From an uncultured Acidaminococcus sp. (lineage in GTDB: Bacteria; Bacillota; Negativicutes; Acidaminococcales; Acidaminococcaceae), in the NCBI GenBank assembly GCA_900554515.1, contig USHN01000004.1, positions 66,559 through 130,558 of the forward strand: DNA of 64,000 bases, given 5' to 3'. A program made the translations under genes and the position numbers. Positions 1 to 7,589 of this stretch are shown here, in pieces. Numbering within the stretch: the first letter of the stretch is position 1; every line of letters begins with the position of its first letter. Under the pieces are notes generated by a model. The model was not told where the DNA came from. It did not search any database and saw only the letters and a program-made list of their open reading frames with translations.

Positions 1-57
1 ATTTTTGAAAACTATCGCGGAACAATTGTAGAATAGCGCAAAAAATTCTGAAAGCTA

Positions 58-87
58 TTGCACAGCGCCCTTCAAATACGGTACAAT
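58..87 (+). promoter_or_regulatory. Sigma-A-type promoter of the crotonase gene
   Basis: A -35 box TTGCAC (58-63) and a -10 box TACAAT (82-87) are separated by 18 bases. They lie about 30 bases upstream of the crotonase ATG. Called by eye from consensus similarity. Confidence 0.5.
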
Positions 88-117
88 ATTTCTAACGATA
101 CACACAGGAGGACAGCT

Positions 118-906
118 ATGTACGAATACAAAAATCTATTGGTGGATGTAGCGGACGATGGCGTAGTCATTGTAAGTATTAACAGGCCGAAAGTCCTGAA
201 TGCGCTGAATATGGAAATTCTGGACGAAATGAAGGATTGTTTCGTCCGGCTGCGGCGGGATCCCCAGATGAAAGCCTTGATTTTGCGGGGCGCCGGGGAA
301 AAAGCCTTTGTGGCAGGGTCCGATCTCATTGCCATGAGCAAAATGTCTGCCATGGAAGCTAGAAAATTTTCCCAGACCGGGCACGAAGTGCTCAATGCCA
401 TTGAGTCCCTGCCCGTGGTGGTGATTGGTGCCATTAACGGCTATTGCTTGGGCGGCGGCTGCGGACTGGCACTGGCCTGCGATTTCCGGTATGCTTCTTC
501 TACGGCAAAATTTGGCCAGCCGGAAGTCAATTACGGTATCATTCCCGGATTTGGCGGTTCCCAGACCCTGGCCCGTCTTATCGGCTCCGGACGGGCAAAA
601 GAAATGCTCTATACCGGAGAAATGATTGACGCCCAGGAAGCGTACCGCATTGGCCTGGTGAACCGGGTCATGTTGCCGGAGCAGCTCATCAGCACCTGCG
701 AAGATGTGTGCCGGAAGATCATGAAAAAAGGCCCTGTGGCCATTGCCAGCGTAAAAGACGCCATCAATCGCGGCCTCAGCGTGGACTTAAACTCCGGTCT
801 GAACTATGAAGCACAGGTCTTTGGCAACTGCTTTGCTACCCTGGACCAGCAGGAAGGCATGAATGCGTTCCTGGAAAAGAGAAAACCAGTGTTCCTGGGA
901 CGGTAA
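118..906 (+). CDS. Crotonase-fold (enoyl-CoA hydratase/isomerase family) protein
   Basis: A 263-residue protein with the full crotonase pattern: NRPKVLNAL near residues 22-30, the oxyanion-hole segment AFVAGSDL (63-70), GGGCGLALACD (112-122) and GQPEVNYGIIPGFGG (133-147). Family members act on acyl-CoA thioesters in the cytosol; butyrate-pathway or beta-oxidation-like hydration is the obvious role. One oddity is that the first catalytic Glu of true hydratases, in GGGCE, is Gly116 here, while the second (QPE, Glu136) is kept. An isomerase, decarboxylase or other crotonase reaction is therefore possible. The ATG at 118 is chosen over an in-frame ATG at 58 because AGGAGG lies just before it and the family begins there. 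The next gene, glycerol dehydrogenase, follows 69 bases later with its own ribosome binding site. Confidence 0.88.
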   Translation: MYEYKNLLVDVADDGVVIVSINRPKVLNALNMEILDEMKDCFVRLRRDPQMKALILRGAGEKAFVAGSDLIAMSKMSAMEARKFSQTGHEVLNAIESLPVVVIGAINGYCLGGGCGLALACDFRYASSTAKFGQPEVNYGIIPGFGGSQTLARLIGSGRAKEMLYTGEMIDAQEAYRIGLVNRVMLPEQLISTCEDVCRKIMKKGPVAIASVKDAINRGLSVDLNSGLNYEAQVFGNCFATLDQQEGMNAFLEKRKPVFLGR

Positions 907-975
907 CCTGCTTAGCAAATTCCCTTTTACAGCGATAGAGCGGACAAAGCAAGTGCGTAAAGGAGGCGAAGGTGT

Positions 976-2055
976 ATGGCAAGACTGCGTCTAATGCGTG
1001 CCCCGTTAAAGTATGTGCAGGGGGCAGGGTCTCTTCTGGAATTCTATGATTACTTCAAAGACCTGGGAAAACGCTGGCTGTTTATTTGCAGCCGCAGCGG
1101 TAACCGGACCTGCCACGACAAGCTGGAGCAAAGTTTCGGCACGTCGGATACTTACCGGCACTACGAAGTGTTCGGCGGGATTTCCAGCGTGGGCGAAGTG
1201 GATAAGTTCCGAAAAATGGTGCAGAATGAAAAAATCGACGCCATCGTGGGCGTGGGCGGCGGTTCGGCCATTGATACGGCTAAGGCAACAGCCTACTACG
1301 AAGGCAAAACCGTAGCGATTATCCCTACGGTGGTTGCCACTGATGCGCCCTGCACCGGGCTCTCCGTTATTTATAACGATGATGGTTCCTTTAATACCTA
1401 TTTGTTCTATCCCAATAATCCTAACGGGGTGCTGGTGGACAGCAATATCATTGCCCATGCACCGGTGAAATTCCTGGTAGCGGGGATGGGGGATGCCCTG
1501 GGAACGTACTTTGAAGCCCGGGCCTGCCATCGGACGGATGCGCCCAGCCTGGAAAATGGGGGAATCACCCGTTCTGCTATGGCACTGTGCGAACTGTGCT
1601 ATAAAAATCTGCGGAATTACGGCGCCCAGGCCAAACTCTCCGTAGAAAAACAAGTGGTGACGCCGGCACTGGATGCCATCATTGAAACCAACGTGTATCT
1701 CTCCGGCGTGGGAGCAGATAACGGAGGACTGGCGTGTGCTCATTCCTTCTATAACGGGGTCACCTCTCTGGGCGGACACAGCGCGCCTCACGGCAACTGC
1801 GTAGCTTTTGGAACATTGGTGCAGCTGGTGCTGGAAGGGGCCACAGAAAGTGAATTCCGGGATGTGCAGTCCTTCTGTAAAGAAGTGGGGTTGCCGGTGA
1901 CCTTAGCAGAGCTGGGCATTACTACGGATGAACAGATCCATCAAATTGCCAAAGCAGCCTGCGTGCCGGGCGAAAGCATCCACAATATGGTGGCGGACGT
2001 AACGGAAGCACAGCTGTATGCGGCTATCGTCCAGACGGATGCGCTGGGGAAATAA
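976..2055 (+). CDS. gldA: Glycerol dehydrogenase-type metal-dependent alcohol dehydrogenase
   Basis: A 359-residue member of the iron/zinc-containing alcohol dehydrogenase family, glycerol dehydrogenase branch. It oxidises glycerol or related polyols to the ketone with NAD+. The nucleotide-binding stretch GVGGGSAIDTAKA (92-104) is followed by TVVATDAPCTGLSV. The metal ligands are visible as Asp173 (GMGDALGTYFEA), His256 (ACAHSFYNG) and His272 (SAPHGNC). Length is normal for the family. AAGGAGG precedes the ATG. The gene ends at a strong palindromic terminator. The exact substrate cannot be read from sequence. Confidence 0.9.
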   Translation: MARLRLMRAPLKYVQGAGSLLEFYDYFKDLGKRWLFICSRSGNRTCHDKLEQSFGTSDTYRHYEVFGGISSVGEVDKFRKMVQNEKIDAIVGVGGGSAIDTAKATAYYEGKTVAIIPTVVATDAPCTGLSVIYNDDGSFNTYLFYPNNPNGVLVDSNIIAHAPVKFLVAGMGDALGTYFEARACHRTDAPSLENGGITRSAMALCELCYKNLRNYGAQAKLSVEKQVVTPALDAIIETNVYLSGVGADNGGLACAHSFYNGVTSLGGHSAPHGNCVAFGTLVQLVLEGATESEFRDVQSFCKEVGLPVTLAELGITTDEQIHQIAKAACVPGESIHNMVADVTEAQLYAAIVQTDALGK

Positions 2056-2068
2056 AAATTGACAGAGT

Positions 2069-2110
2069 CATACTAAAAAGAAGGGGCTGCAGCCCCTTCT
2101 TTTTAGTATG
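2069..2110. terminator. Perfect 42-bp palindrome acting as bidirectional terminator
   Basis: The 42 bases read identically on both strands, centred on CTGCAG. The core is AAGGGGCTGCAGCCCCTT flanked by A- and T-runs, so a hairpin plus U-tract forms on either strand. It lies between the convergent glycerol dehydrogenase gene and the small minus-strand gene. It includes the stop codon of the latter. Confidence 0.85.
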
Positions 2111-2333
2111 CATGATTTCCGTACACCGGATGGGTGGTGGGCTTTAAGGTCAGGCGTTTGGCCAGCTCCACCGCTTCTTTTAACGGTACATCGGTTTTAT
2201 TGCCGTGGTCTTCAAAAATACATACAGGATTTTCACTGCCGATTTCGCTCCCCGGCATATACAGATACTGCGCATTATCCTGGTCCCCTAAAATGACACC
2301 GGCTTCCAGTTGTTCTGCCATAATAACGGACAT
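2103..2333 (-). CDS. Small conserved-looking protein of unknown function
   Basis: Encodes 76 residues with no recognisable domain: a mixed acidic/hydrophobic N-terminus (EQLEAGVILGDQDNAQYLYM), a central acidic stretch and a basic C-terminal third. There is no signal peptide or membrane segment. It is supported as a gene by AAGGAGG about 8 bases before the ATG, sense-strand isolation from other genes, and a terminator at its stop codon. It could bind a metal or a partner protein, but nothing in the sequence shows that. Convergent with the glycerol dehydrogenase gene. Confidence 0.65.
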   Translation of the reverse strand: MSVIMAEQLEAGVILGDQDNAQYLYMPGSEIGSENPVCIFEDHGNKTDVPLKEAVELAKRLTLKPTTHPVYGNHAY

Positions 2334-2464
2334 GGTGGCCTCCTTATTGTAACGTATTCGGAACTTTATTTTTTCATTCTAGCAGACTGGAAAAGGGCTT
2401 GCAAGTCTTTTCGCCCGGGGTACTTTTTGTTATAATGGGACTATGAAGGAGGGAAGGAAAGGAT

Positions 2465-2893
2465 ATGGAGACGCAGATTGCCAGTGTTGATGTAGGACGG
2501 GCGGCGCTCAAAATGGCGCTGACGGCAACCCGGAAGGAAGAAGATCTGTTAAAAGCAAAATTGCAGGCGGAAGGATTTCGGACTGCTGCCGTGGATTTTG
2601 GCGGGGAATTTCTCCCTTCTATCCAGAAAGTGGTGGAACGGGCCGTGGTGGCAGCAGAACGGCAGGGCATTGTCACGGATACTCACGTAGGCGCCGGCAC
2701 GGTGGCGGGAGCTGCCCATGAGGCGCTTTCCCAAATGGTGAATAAGGCCATCGGCTTTAATGTAGGGGGAAAAATCGGCGTAGCCCGCAGCGGGGAGCAT
2801 TTGTGCGTGGCGGTGTATATGAGCGTGGGGGTTTTAAACCTGAATGAATTGTGTGTGGGGCTGGCCCATCGGTCTTTGGCGGGGATTGATTAA
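2465..2893 (+). CDS. HutP-family protein
   Basis: A 142-residue protein resembling HutP, the histidine- and Mg-dependent RNA-binding antiterminator of Bacillus hut operons. The C-terminal half GGKIGVARSGEHLCVAVYMSVG and the closing VGLAHRSL match the HutP fold. Histidines at 74, 85 and 135 sit where HutP places its metal-binding His residues. No hut genes are adjacent, so its RNA target is unknown; family members are widespread in anaerobic Bacillota outside hut operons. GGAGGGAAGGAAAGG precedes the ATG. It lies directly upstream of the tRNA cluster promoter. Confidence 0.72.
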   Translation: METQIASVDVGRAALKMALTATRKEEDLLKAKLQAEGFRTAAVDFGGEFLPSIQKVVERAVVAAERQGIVTDTHVGAGTVAGAAHEALSQMVNKAIGFNVGGKIGVARSGEHLCVAVYMSVGVLNLNELCVGLAHRSLAGID

Positions 2894-2900
2894 AAACAGC

Positions 2901-2930
2901 TTGACAGTGCATGTGATTTAATGCTATACT
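2901..2930 (+). promoter_or_regulatory. Strong promoter of the tRNA cluster
   Basis: TTGACA (2901-2906) and TATACT (2925-2930) with an 18-base spacer, 26 bases before the first tRNA. It is a near-consensus sigma-A promoter, as expected for stable RNA genes. Confidence 0.75.
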
Positions 2931-2955
2931 GACAAAGTCGTCAGAAGACGTACAT

Positions 2956-3032
2956 GGTGGATATGGTGAAGCGGTTAACACACCGGATTGTGGCTCCGGC
3001 ACGCGTGAGTTCGATCCTCACTATCCACCCCA
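2956..3032 (+). tRNA. tRNA-His(GTG)
   Basis: The extra G at position -1 (2956) pairs with C73 (3029), the hallmark of tRNA-His. The acceptor GTGGATA pairs with TATCCAC, and the anticodon stem CCGGA/TCCGG frames GTG at 2990-2992. The CCA end is encoded. First gene of a four-tRNA cluster. Confidence 0.96.
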
Positions 3033-3040
3033 TATTTTTT

Positions 3041-3116
3041 TGGGGTATAGCCAAGTTGGTAAGGCACGGGACTTTGACTCCCGCATGCGTTGGTTCGAGT
3101 CCAGCTACCCCAGCCA
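3041..3116 (+). tRNA. tRNA-Gln(TTG)
   Basis: The acceptor TGGGGTA (3041-3047) pairs with TACCCCA (3106-3112). Anticodon TTG sits at 3074-3076 within CGGGA-CTTTGAC-TCCCG. CCA is encoded. The U1-A72 pair is typical of tRNA-Gln. Confidence 0.96.
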
Positions 3117-3120
3117 TGAT

Positions 3121-3196
3121 GATTCACTAGCTCAGTTGGTAGAGCACCTGACTTTTAATCAGGGTGTCCCGGGTTCGAATCCCGGGTGGATCACCA
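3121..3196 (+). tRNA. tRNA-Lys(TTT)
   Basis: The acceptor GATTCAC pairs with GTGGATC with one T-G pair. Anticodon TTT at 3154-3156 lies in the loop CTTTTAA between CCTGA and TCAGG. CCA is encoded. It begins five bases after tRNA-Gln. Confidence 0.96.
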
Positions 3197-3226
3197 TTTT
3201 TTTACTTGTAATCAATTTTTATATAG

Positions 3227-3310
3227 GCGGGTGTGGCGGAATTGGCAGACGCGCCAGACTTAGGATCTGGTGCCTTCGGCGTGCAGGTTCAAGTCCTGTC
3301 ACCCGCACCA
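3227..3310 (+). tRNA. tRNA-Leu(TAG)
   Basis: An 84-base class II tRNA with a long variable arm. The acceptor GCGGGTG pairs with CACCCGC (3300-3306). The anticodon arm CCAGA-CTTAGGA-TCTGG gives anticodon TAG. CCA is encoded. Last tRNA of the cluster. Confidence 0.96.
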
Positions 3311-3324
3311 CAGCAAACATCCTG

Positions 3325-3361
3325 ACTCCTATGCGGACTACACGCATGGGAGTTTTGTTTT
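3325..3361 (+). terminator. Intrinsic terminator of the tRNA cluster
   Basis: An 11-bp stem ACTCCTATGCG / CGCATGGGAGT with one G-T pair and a 7-base loop, followed by TTTGTTTT. It lies 15 bases after tRNA-Leu. Confidence 0.85.
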
Positions 3362-3382
3362 AGGAAAAGAAAAGGAGCCGGT

Positions 3383-4453
3383 ATGGTAAAAAAAATAGTT
3401 GTGCTGCTGCTTTTTTTATTTTCTTTTTTGCCCCTGTCCCATACGGAAGCGGCCATGATCAGCGAAAAGCAGGAAATTGCCATGGGGGAGCAGGTGGCCA
3501 AGCAGCTGGAAGCCCAGTACGGGCTGGTGCAGGATGAGGATATCCAAAACCGGGTCAGCGCTATCGGGCAGAAACTTCTGCAGCATGGTACCCGTCCGGG
3601 ACTGAAATATTCGTTTAAGGTGCTCAATACGCCGGACGTAAATGCGCTGGCCTGTCCGGGCGGGTATGTCTATATTTTTAAAGGGCTTTTGGATTATATG
3701 ACCAGTGATGATGAGCTGGCGGCGGTGATGGGCCACGAAATCGGCCATATTGAAAAGCGGCACACAGTGCACCAGATGGAAAAACAGATGACGCTGTCCC
3801 TGCTTTCTGTATTAGCCGGCATTGCCTCCGGGGAGCCCGGTGCCGGGATGGTACTTGCCACCACTGCCAGCCAGGCTCTCATGGCGGGCTACAGCCGGGC
3901 GGACGAACGAGAGGCGGACCAGGAAGGATTCCGGCTCTCCACGCTGGCGGGGTACAATCCCTATGGTATTTATGTAACCATGGCAAAACTGGATGATATG
4001 AGCAAGGAAATGGGCAACCCGGGGTACGGACTTTTTTCCTCCCACCCGGAGCCGGAAGTGCGGATGAAAAAGGCCCTGCAATGGATTCAGCCCCTGCATA
4101 TCCAGGAAAGTGTCACTGTGGACAAGGACGGTACGGCCACCGTTTCCATGGGTGACTGGCATTTTCCCATTACGGCAACCGCCGGCTACGACAAACCGGC
4201 GTACCGGGCCTACCTGATGGCGGGGGGCTTGTATTTGGCACAGAAAAAGGGGCTGGTGGATGAGTCCCATTTCCGCACGGTGGACGGGGACAACTGGTCG
4301 GATGTTTATTATGAAGATATCCGGCTGCTCCGGGTTTATCCCCAGGACAATATTCAAAACGGGAATACGGGAGAAATGGCGCTTTCCATCGTAGGAAAAC
4401 TGCAGCAGTGGGCGAAACTGGTCCAGGCAGGCGGGAAAGGAGTTCGGGGATGA
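3383..4453 (+). CDS. Secreted M48-family zinc metalloprotease
   Basis: A 356-residue exported peptidase. Residues 1-23 form a signal peptide (hydrophobic run VVLLLFLFSFLP, ending near EAA). The zinc-binding HEIGH motif is at 118-122 and the third-ligand segment ADEREADQEGFRL lies about 55 residues on. The core resembles periplasmic M48 proteases such as BepA/LoiP that degrade misfolded envelope proteins. The C-terminal 120 residues after SSHPEPEVRMKKALQ are an extra domain I do not recognise. AAAGGAGCCGG precedes the ATG. The stop overlaps the start of the FkbM gene (ATGA), suggesting co-translation. Confidence 0.88.
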   Translation: MVKKIVVLLLFLFSFLPLSHTEAAMISEKQEIAMGEQVAKQLEAQYGLVQDEDIQNRVSAIGQKLLQHGTRPGLKYSFKVLNTPDVNALACPGGYVYIFKGLLDYMTSDDELAAVMGHEIGHIEKRHTVHQMEKQMTLSLLSVLAGIASGEPGAGMVLATTASQALMAGYSRADEREADQEGFRLSTLAGYNPYGIYVTMAKLDDMSKEMGNPGYGLFSSHPEPEVRMKKALQWIQPLHIQESVTVDKDGTATVSMGDWHFPITATAGYDKPAYRAYLMAGGLYLAQKKGLVDESHFRTVDGDNWSDVYYEDIRLLRVYPQDNIQNGNTGEMALSIVGKLQQWAKLVQAGGKGVRG

Positions 4454-5526
4454 ACTGGCTGGAGCGGGTGCTCAAAGAGCCGTATCTTTGGGACTATTTG
4501 CAAACCGTAACAAAGCCCATCGTCCTGTATGGCATGGGAAACGGGGCTGAGGAGATTTTAGACCGGTGTGAAGCGCTGCAGATCCCGGTACATGGGATAT
4601 TTGCCAGCGATGAATTTGTGCGGGGGCAAACTTTCCGGGGTTTTCCAGTAAAAACTTATGGGGAAATAAAAGCGGAGCTGGGAGACTTTGTGGTGCTGCT
4701 GGCCTTTGCCAGTGAGCGGCCGGAGATTTTACAGCGCTTTTTTCACCTGGCACAGCAGCAGGAAACCTATGCGCCGCACCTGCCCCTTTTCGGAGATAAC
4801 GACCTGGTGACGCCCCACTGGGTCCGGGAACATGCAGGCGTGCTCCAGCACGTGTATGAAAACCTGGCGGATGACAAGAGCCGGAGCGTGATGCAGGATA
4901 TCCTCTCTTATAAACTCAGTGGAAAACTTTCTTTTTTGCAGGAGACCACCAGCCGGCGTGAAGATTTGGAAACCCTTTTTACCTTTGGCAAAGAAGAATG
5001 CTACGCGGACCTGGGGGCCTATACCGGAGATACCCTGACGGAATTTCTGGAGCTGACCGGGGGATGCTACCAACATATGTACGCCGTGGAACCGGACCCT
5101 AAAAATTTTAAGAAGCTGCGGGTGTTTGCCGAACAGCAGGCCCTTTCCCGGATTACCCTGTGTCCGAAAAGCATTTGGGCCCAGGATATGCCGCTGCGCT
5201 TTGCGGCCCGCGGCGGGCGGATGTCCGCCTTGGCCAGCGATGGAGAAAATGCCACAGAGGGCGTATCGCTGGACAGCCTTGTAGGAGAGAACCATCTTAC
5301 GTATGTGAAGATGGACGTAGAGGGGGCGGAAAAAGAGGCGCTATATGGCGGCAGCGGCGTAATCCGCCGGGAGAAGCCGAAACTATTGGTAGCGGGCTAT
5401 CACTTTGACGATGATCTGTGGGAACTGCCCCTATCCATCTGGGCGCTGGTGCCGGAGTATAAACTCTACCTGCGGCGGCATCCCTATGTACCCTGTTGGG
5501 AGATTAATTTTTTTGCCACTTTGTAA
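4450..5526 (+). CDS. FkbM-family SAM-dependent methyltransferase
   Basis: About 358 residues. An N-terminal segment (VLYGMGNGAEEILDRCE, about 20-36) looks like a nucleotide-sugar or NAD-binding start. The C-terminal half has the FkbM methyltransferase core: the SAM motif YADLGAYTGDTLTEF, the acidic motif MYAVEPDPKNFKKL, and YVKMDVEGAEKEAL, which is the most diagnostic FkbM stretch. Such proteins often methylate sugars or polyketides; the acceptor is unknown here. The ATG at 4450 overlaps the previous stop and follows AAAGGAG with good spacing. It is preferred over an in-frame ATG at 4408 inside the protease gene. Confidence 0.85.
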   Translation: MNWLERVLKEPYLWDYLQTVTKPIVLYGMGNGAEEILDRCEALQIPVHGIFASDEFVRGQTFRGFPVKTYGEIKAELGDFVVLLAFASERPEILQRFFHLAQQQETYAPHLPLFGDNDLVTPHWVREHAGVLQHVYENLADDKSRSVMQDILSYKLSGKLSFLQETTSRREDLETLFTFGKEECYADLGAYTGDTLTEFLELTGGCYQHMYAVEPDPKNFKKLRVFAEQQALSRITLCPKSIWAQDMPLRFAARGGRMSALASDGENATEGVSLDSLVGENHLTYVKMDVEGAEKEALYGGSGVIRREKPKLLVAGYHFDDDLWELPLSIWALVPEYKLYLRRHPYVPCWEINFFATL

Positions 5527-5595
5527 GGAAGCATACGAATATTACAAAAAAATAGATGAAAAATAAAAAAAACACTAGTTTTGCCTCATTTTTTG

Positions 5596-5656
5596 TTGCC
5601 CCTGCAAAGGGGATATGATAAAATAAGAAAAATACCGACCGGGATACCCCGGACGG
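5596..5656 (+). promoter_or_regulatory. Promoter and leader hairpin of the TrpXYZ-type transporter operon
   Basis: TTGCCC (5596-5601), a 17-base spacer and TAAAAT (5619-5624) form a promoter. Ten bases downstream, CCG-a-CCGGG (5635-5643) and CCCGG-a-CGG (5648-5656) form an 8-bp hairpin with one A-A mismatch and a 4-base loop. It is followed after four bases by AAAATTTTTG. It sits at the transcript's 5' end and could be a weak attenuator or a stabilising hairpin. Confidence 0.5.
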
Positions 5657-5688
5657 GAAAATTTTTGTAGTAAGGAAGGATGGTAGAA

Positions 5689-6702
5689 ATGAAAAAAATG
5701 AACAGGATGCAGGGCGGACAGAAGGCACTGGCAGGTATGGGCTTATTGGCCTGTATGCTGGCGTTTGGCGGCTGCGGCGGGGATACAGCCAAAAGTGATT
5801 CCGGCAATAAAACCGTCAGCGTAGGGATTATCCAGCTAGTGGAGCATCCGGCGCTGGATGCGGCCAACAAAGGATTTGTGGATGGACTGAAAAACAAGGG
5901 CTTTGTAGAAGGGAAGAACCTGAAGCTGGATAAGCAAAATGCCCAGGCGGATCAATCCAATCTCCAGACCATTGCCCAGCGATTTGTGAACAATAAGGTG
6001 GATTTGGTGTGCGCCATCGCAACGCCGGCGGCCCAGACCATGGCCAATGCCAGCAAAGAGATTCCCATTGTAGGGACGGCCATCACCGATTATAAAACGG
6101 CAAAATTGGTGCAGGACAATGCGAAACCGGGCACCAATGTCACTGGCACCACGGATAAAAATCCGGTGGATGGGCAGATTGCCATGATTAAGAAAGTACT
6201 GCCTAAGGCGAAAACCGTGGGCTTTATTTACAATTCCAGTGAAGTCAATTCCCAGATTCAGATTGAAGAAGCCAAAAAAGCTGCTGCTGCCCATGGCCTT
6301 GCCACGGTGGAAGCAACGGTTTCTAACGTCAATGATATCCAGCAGGCGGCCCAAAGCCTGATGGGCAAGGTGGATGCGATTTATGTGCCTACGGATAACG
6401 TCATCGCTTCTGCTATGCCCAACCTGACCAAGATCACCGATGAAAAGAAAATCCCTGTGTTCTGCGGCGAAGCCAATATGATTAAAGGCGGCGGTCTGGC
6501 GGCCCTGGGCGTAGATTACTACAAACTGGGCGTACAGGCTGGGGAAATGGCCGGAGATATTCTGCTGGGCAAAGCCAAACCCCAGACCATGGCCATCCAG
6601 GAACAGAAAACCTTTACCGTTACGCTGAATGAAGATGCGGCCAAACGGCTGGGGATCACCTTCCCGGAAGATCTCCTGAAAGAAGCTAAAGGAGCCAACT
6701 AG
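5689..6702 (+). CDS. ABC transporter substrate-binding lipoprotein (TrpX-like)
   Basis: A 337-residue lipoprotein of the ABC_sub_bind family (the TrpX/tryptophan-tyrosine uptake type). The signal peptide ends in AFGGC with the lipidated Cys at about residue 29. The mature part opens with VSVGIIQLVEHPALDAANKG, the classic start of this family, and contains the GTAITDYKTA and YVPTDNVIASAM ligand-pocket segments. It delivers ligand to the permease and ATPase encoded next. The ATG at 5689 is chosen over 5680 because AAGGAAGG (5672-5679) gives nine bases of spacing to it and none to 5680. The ligand is inferred from family membership and could be another amino acid. Confidence 0.85.
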   Translation: MKKMNRMQGGQKALAGMGLLACMLAFGGCGGDTAKSDSGNKTVSVGIIQLVEHPALDAANKGFVDGLKNKGFVEGKNLKLDKQNAQADQSNLQTIAQRFVNNKVDLVCAIATPAAQTMANASKEIPIVGTAITDYKTAKLVQDNAKPGTNVTGTTDKNPVDGQIAMIKKVLPKAKTVGFIYNSSEVNSQIQIEEAKKAAAAHGLATVEATVSNVNDIQQAAQSLMGKVDAIYVPTDNVIASAMPNLTKITDEKKIPVFCGEANMIKGGGLAALGVDYYKLGVQAGEMAGDILLGKAKPQTMAIQEQKTFTVTLNEDAAKRLGITFPEDLLKEAKGAN

Positions 6703-6704
6703 TC

Positions 6705-7589
6705 ATGATGGATCTCTTGTTACCGACGATTTCCCAGGGGCTATTGTGGTCACTGCTGGCCCTGGGTGTGTATATTACATTCCGTGTACTGGATTTGGCG
6801 GATTTGACCGTAGAAGGGTCCTTTCCTTTGGGGGCGGCGGTAGCCGTTTCCCTTTTGGATAAGGATGTGCATCCCGTAGCGGCTATTTTGGCGGCCGCCC
6901 TGTGCGGCTGTCTGGCAGGCGTTGTTACCGGCCTGCTCCATACGAAGCTGAAAATCCCGGCGCTGTTAGCCGGGATTCTTACCATGATTGCCCTGTATTC
7001 CGTTAACCTGCGGATTATGGGGCGGGCCAATATTTCCCTCTTGGGAAAAACTACTGCCTTTACAGCGCTGCAAAATGCTTTGGGACTGTCTTATTCCACT
7101 GCCGTCTTGGCGGCAGGGCTTTTGGCCTGCGTGGTTTTTGCGGAATTTATGTACTGGTTTTTTGGAACGGAACTGGGAGCAGCCCTGCGGGCTACCGGAT
7201 TTAATCCTCAGATGATCCGGGCCCAGGGGGTCAACACCAATATTATGCTGCTGCTGGGTCTTGGCATCAGTAATGCTTTTATCGCCGTTACCGGGGCACT
7301 GGTGGCACAGAGCAATGGCTTTGCCGACGTGGGCATGGGCGTGGGTACCATCGTCATTGGTCTTGCGTCCGTGATTATCGGGGAAGTTTTGTTCGGGACC
7401 CGGAGCTTTAAAAACTCCCTGATTTCCGTTATTTTGGGGTCCATTGTGTACCGTCTGGTGATTGCCGTAGTCCTGCAGATGGGAATGCCGCCCAATGATT
7501 TGAAATTATTTACTGCGGTGCTGGTAGCCATTGCGCTCAGCCTGCCTGCGGTGAAAACTAAATTTCAGGGCAGAAAGGCGGGATTATAA
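6705..7589 (+). CDS. ABC transporter permease (TrpY-like)
   Basis: A 294-residue multi-spanning membrane protein of the branched-chain-type permease family (BPD_transp_2). It begins directly with hydrophobic helices (LWSLLALGVYITFRVLDLADLTVEGSF). The DLADLTVEGSFPLGAA segment and the late GEVLFGTRSFKNSLISVILG segment are typical of TrpY-type permeases. It starts two bases after the lipoprotein gene and its stop overlaps the ATPase start, so the three are translated as one operon. About nine membrane segments are visible. Confidence 0.87.
   Translation: MMDLLLPTISQGLLWSLLALGVYITFRVLDLADLTVEGSFPLGAAVAVSLLDKDVHPVAAILAAALCGCLAGVVTGLLHTKLKIPALLAGILTMIALYSVNLRIMGRANISLLGKTTAFTALQNALGLSYSTAVLAAGLLACVVFAEFMYWFFGTELGAALRATGFNPQMIRAQGVNTNIMLLLGLGISNAFIAVTGALVAQSNGFADVGMGVGTIVIGLASVIIGEVLFGTRSFKNSLISVILGSIVYRLVIAVVLQMGMPPNDLKLFTAVLVAIALSLPAVKTKFQGRKAGL

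Noticed and set aside
3040..3363. 107-codon frame across the tRNA cluster
   Set aside because: It consists of translated tRNA-Gln, -Lys and -Leu sequence and the terminator.
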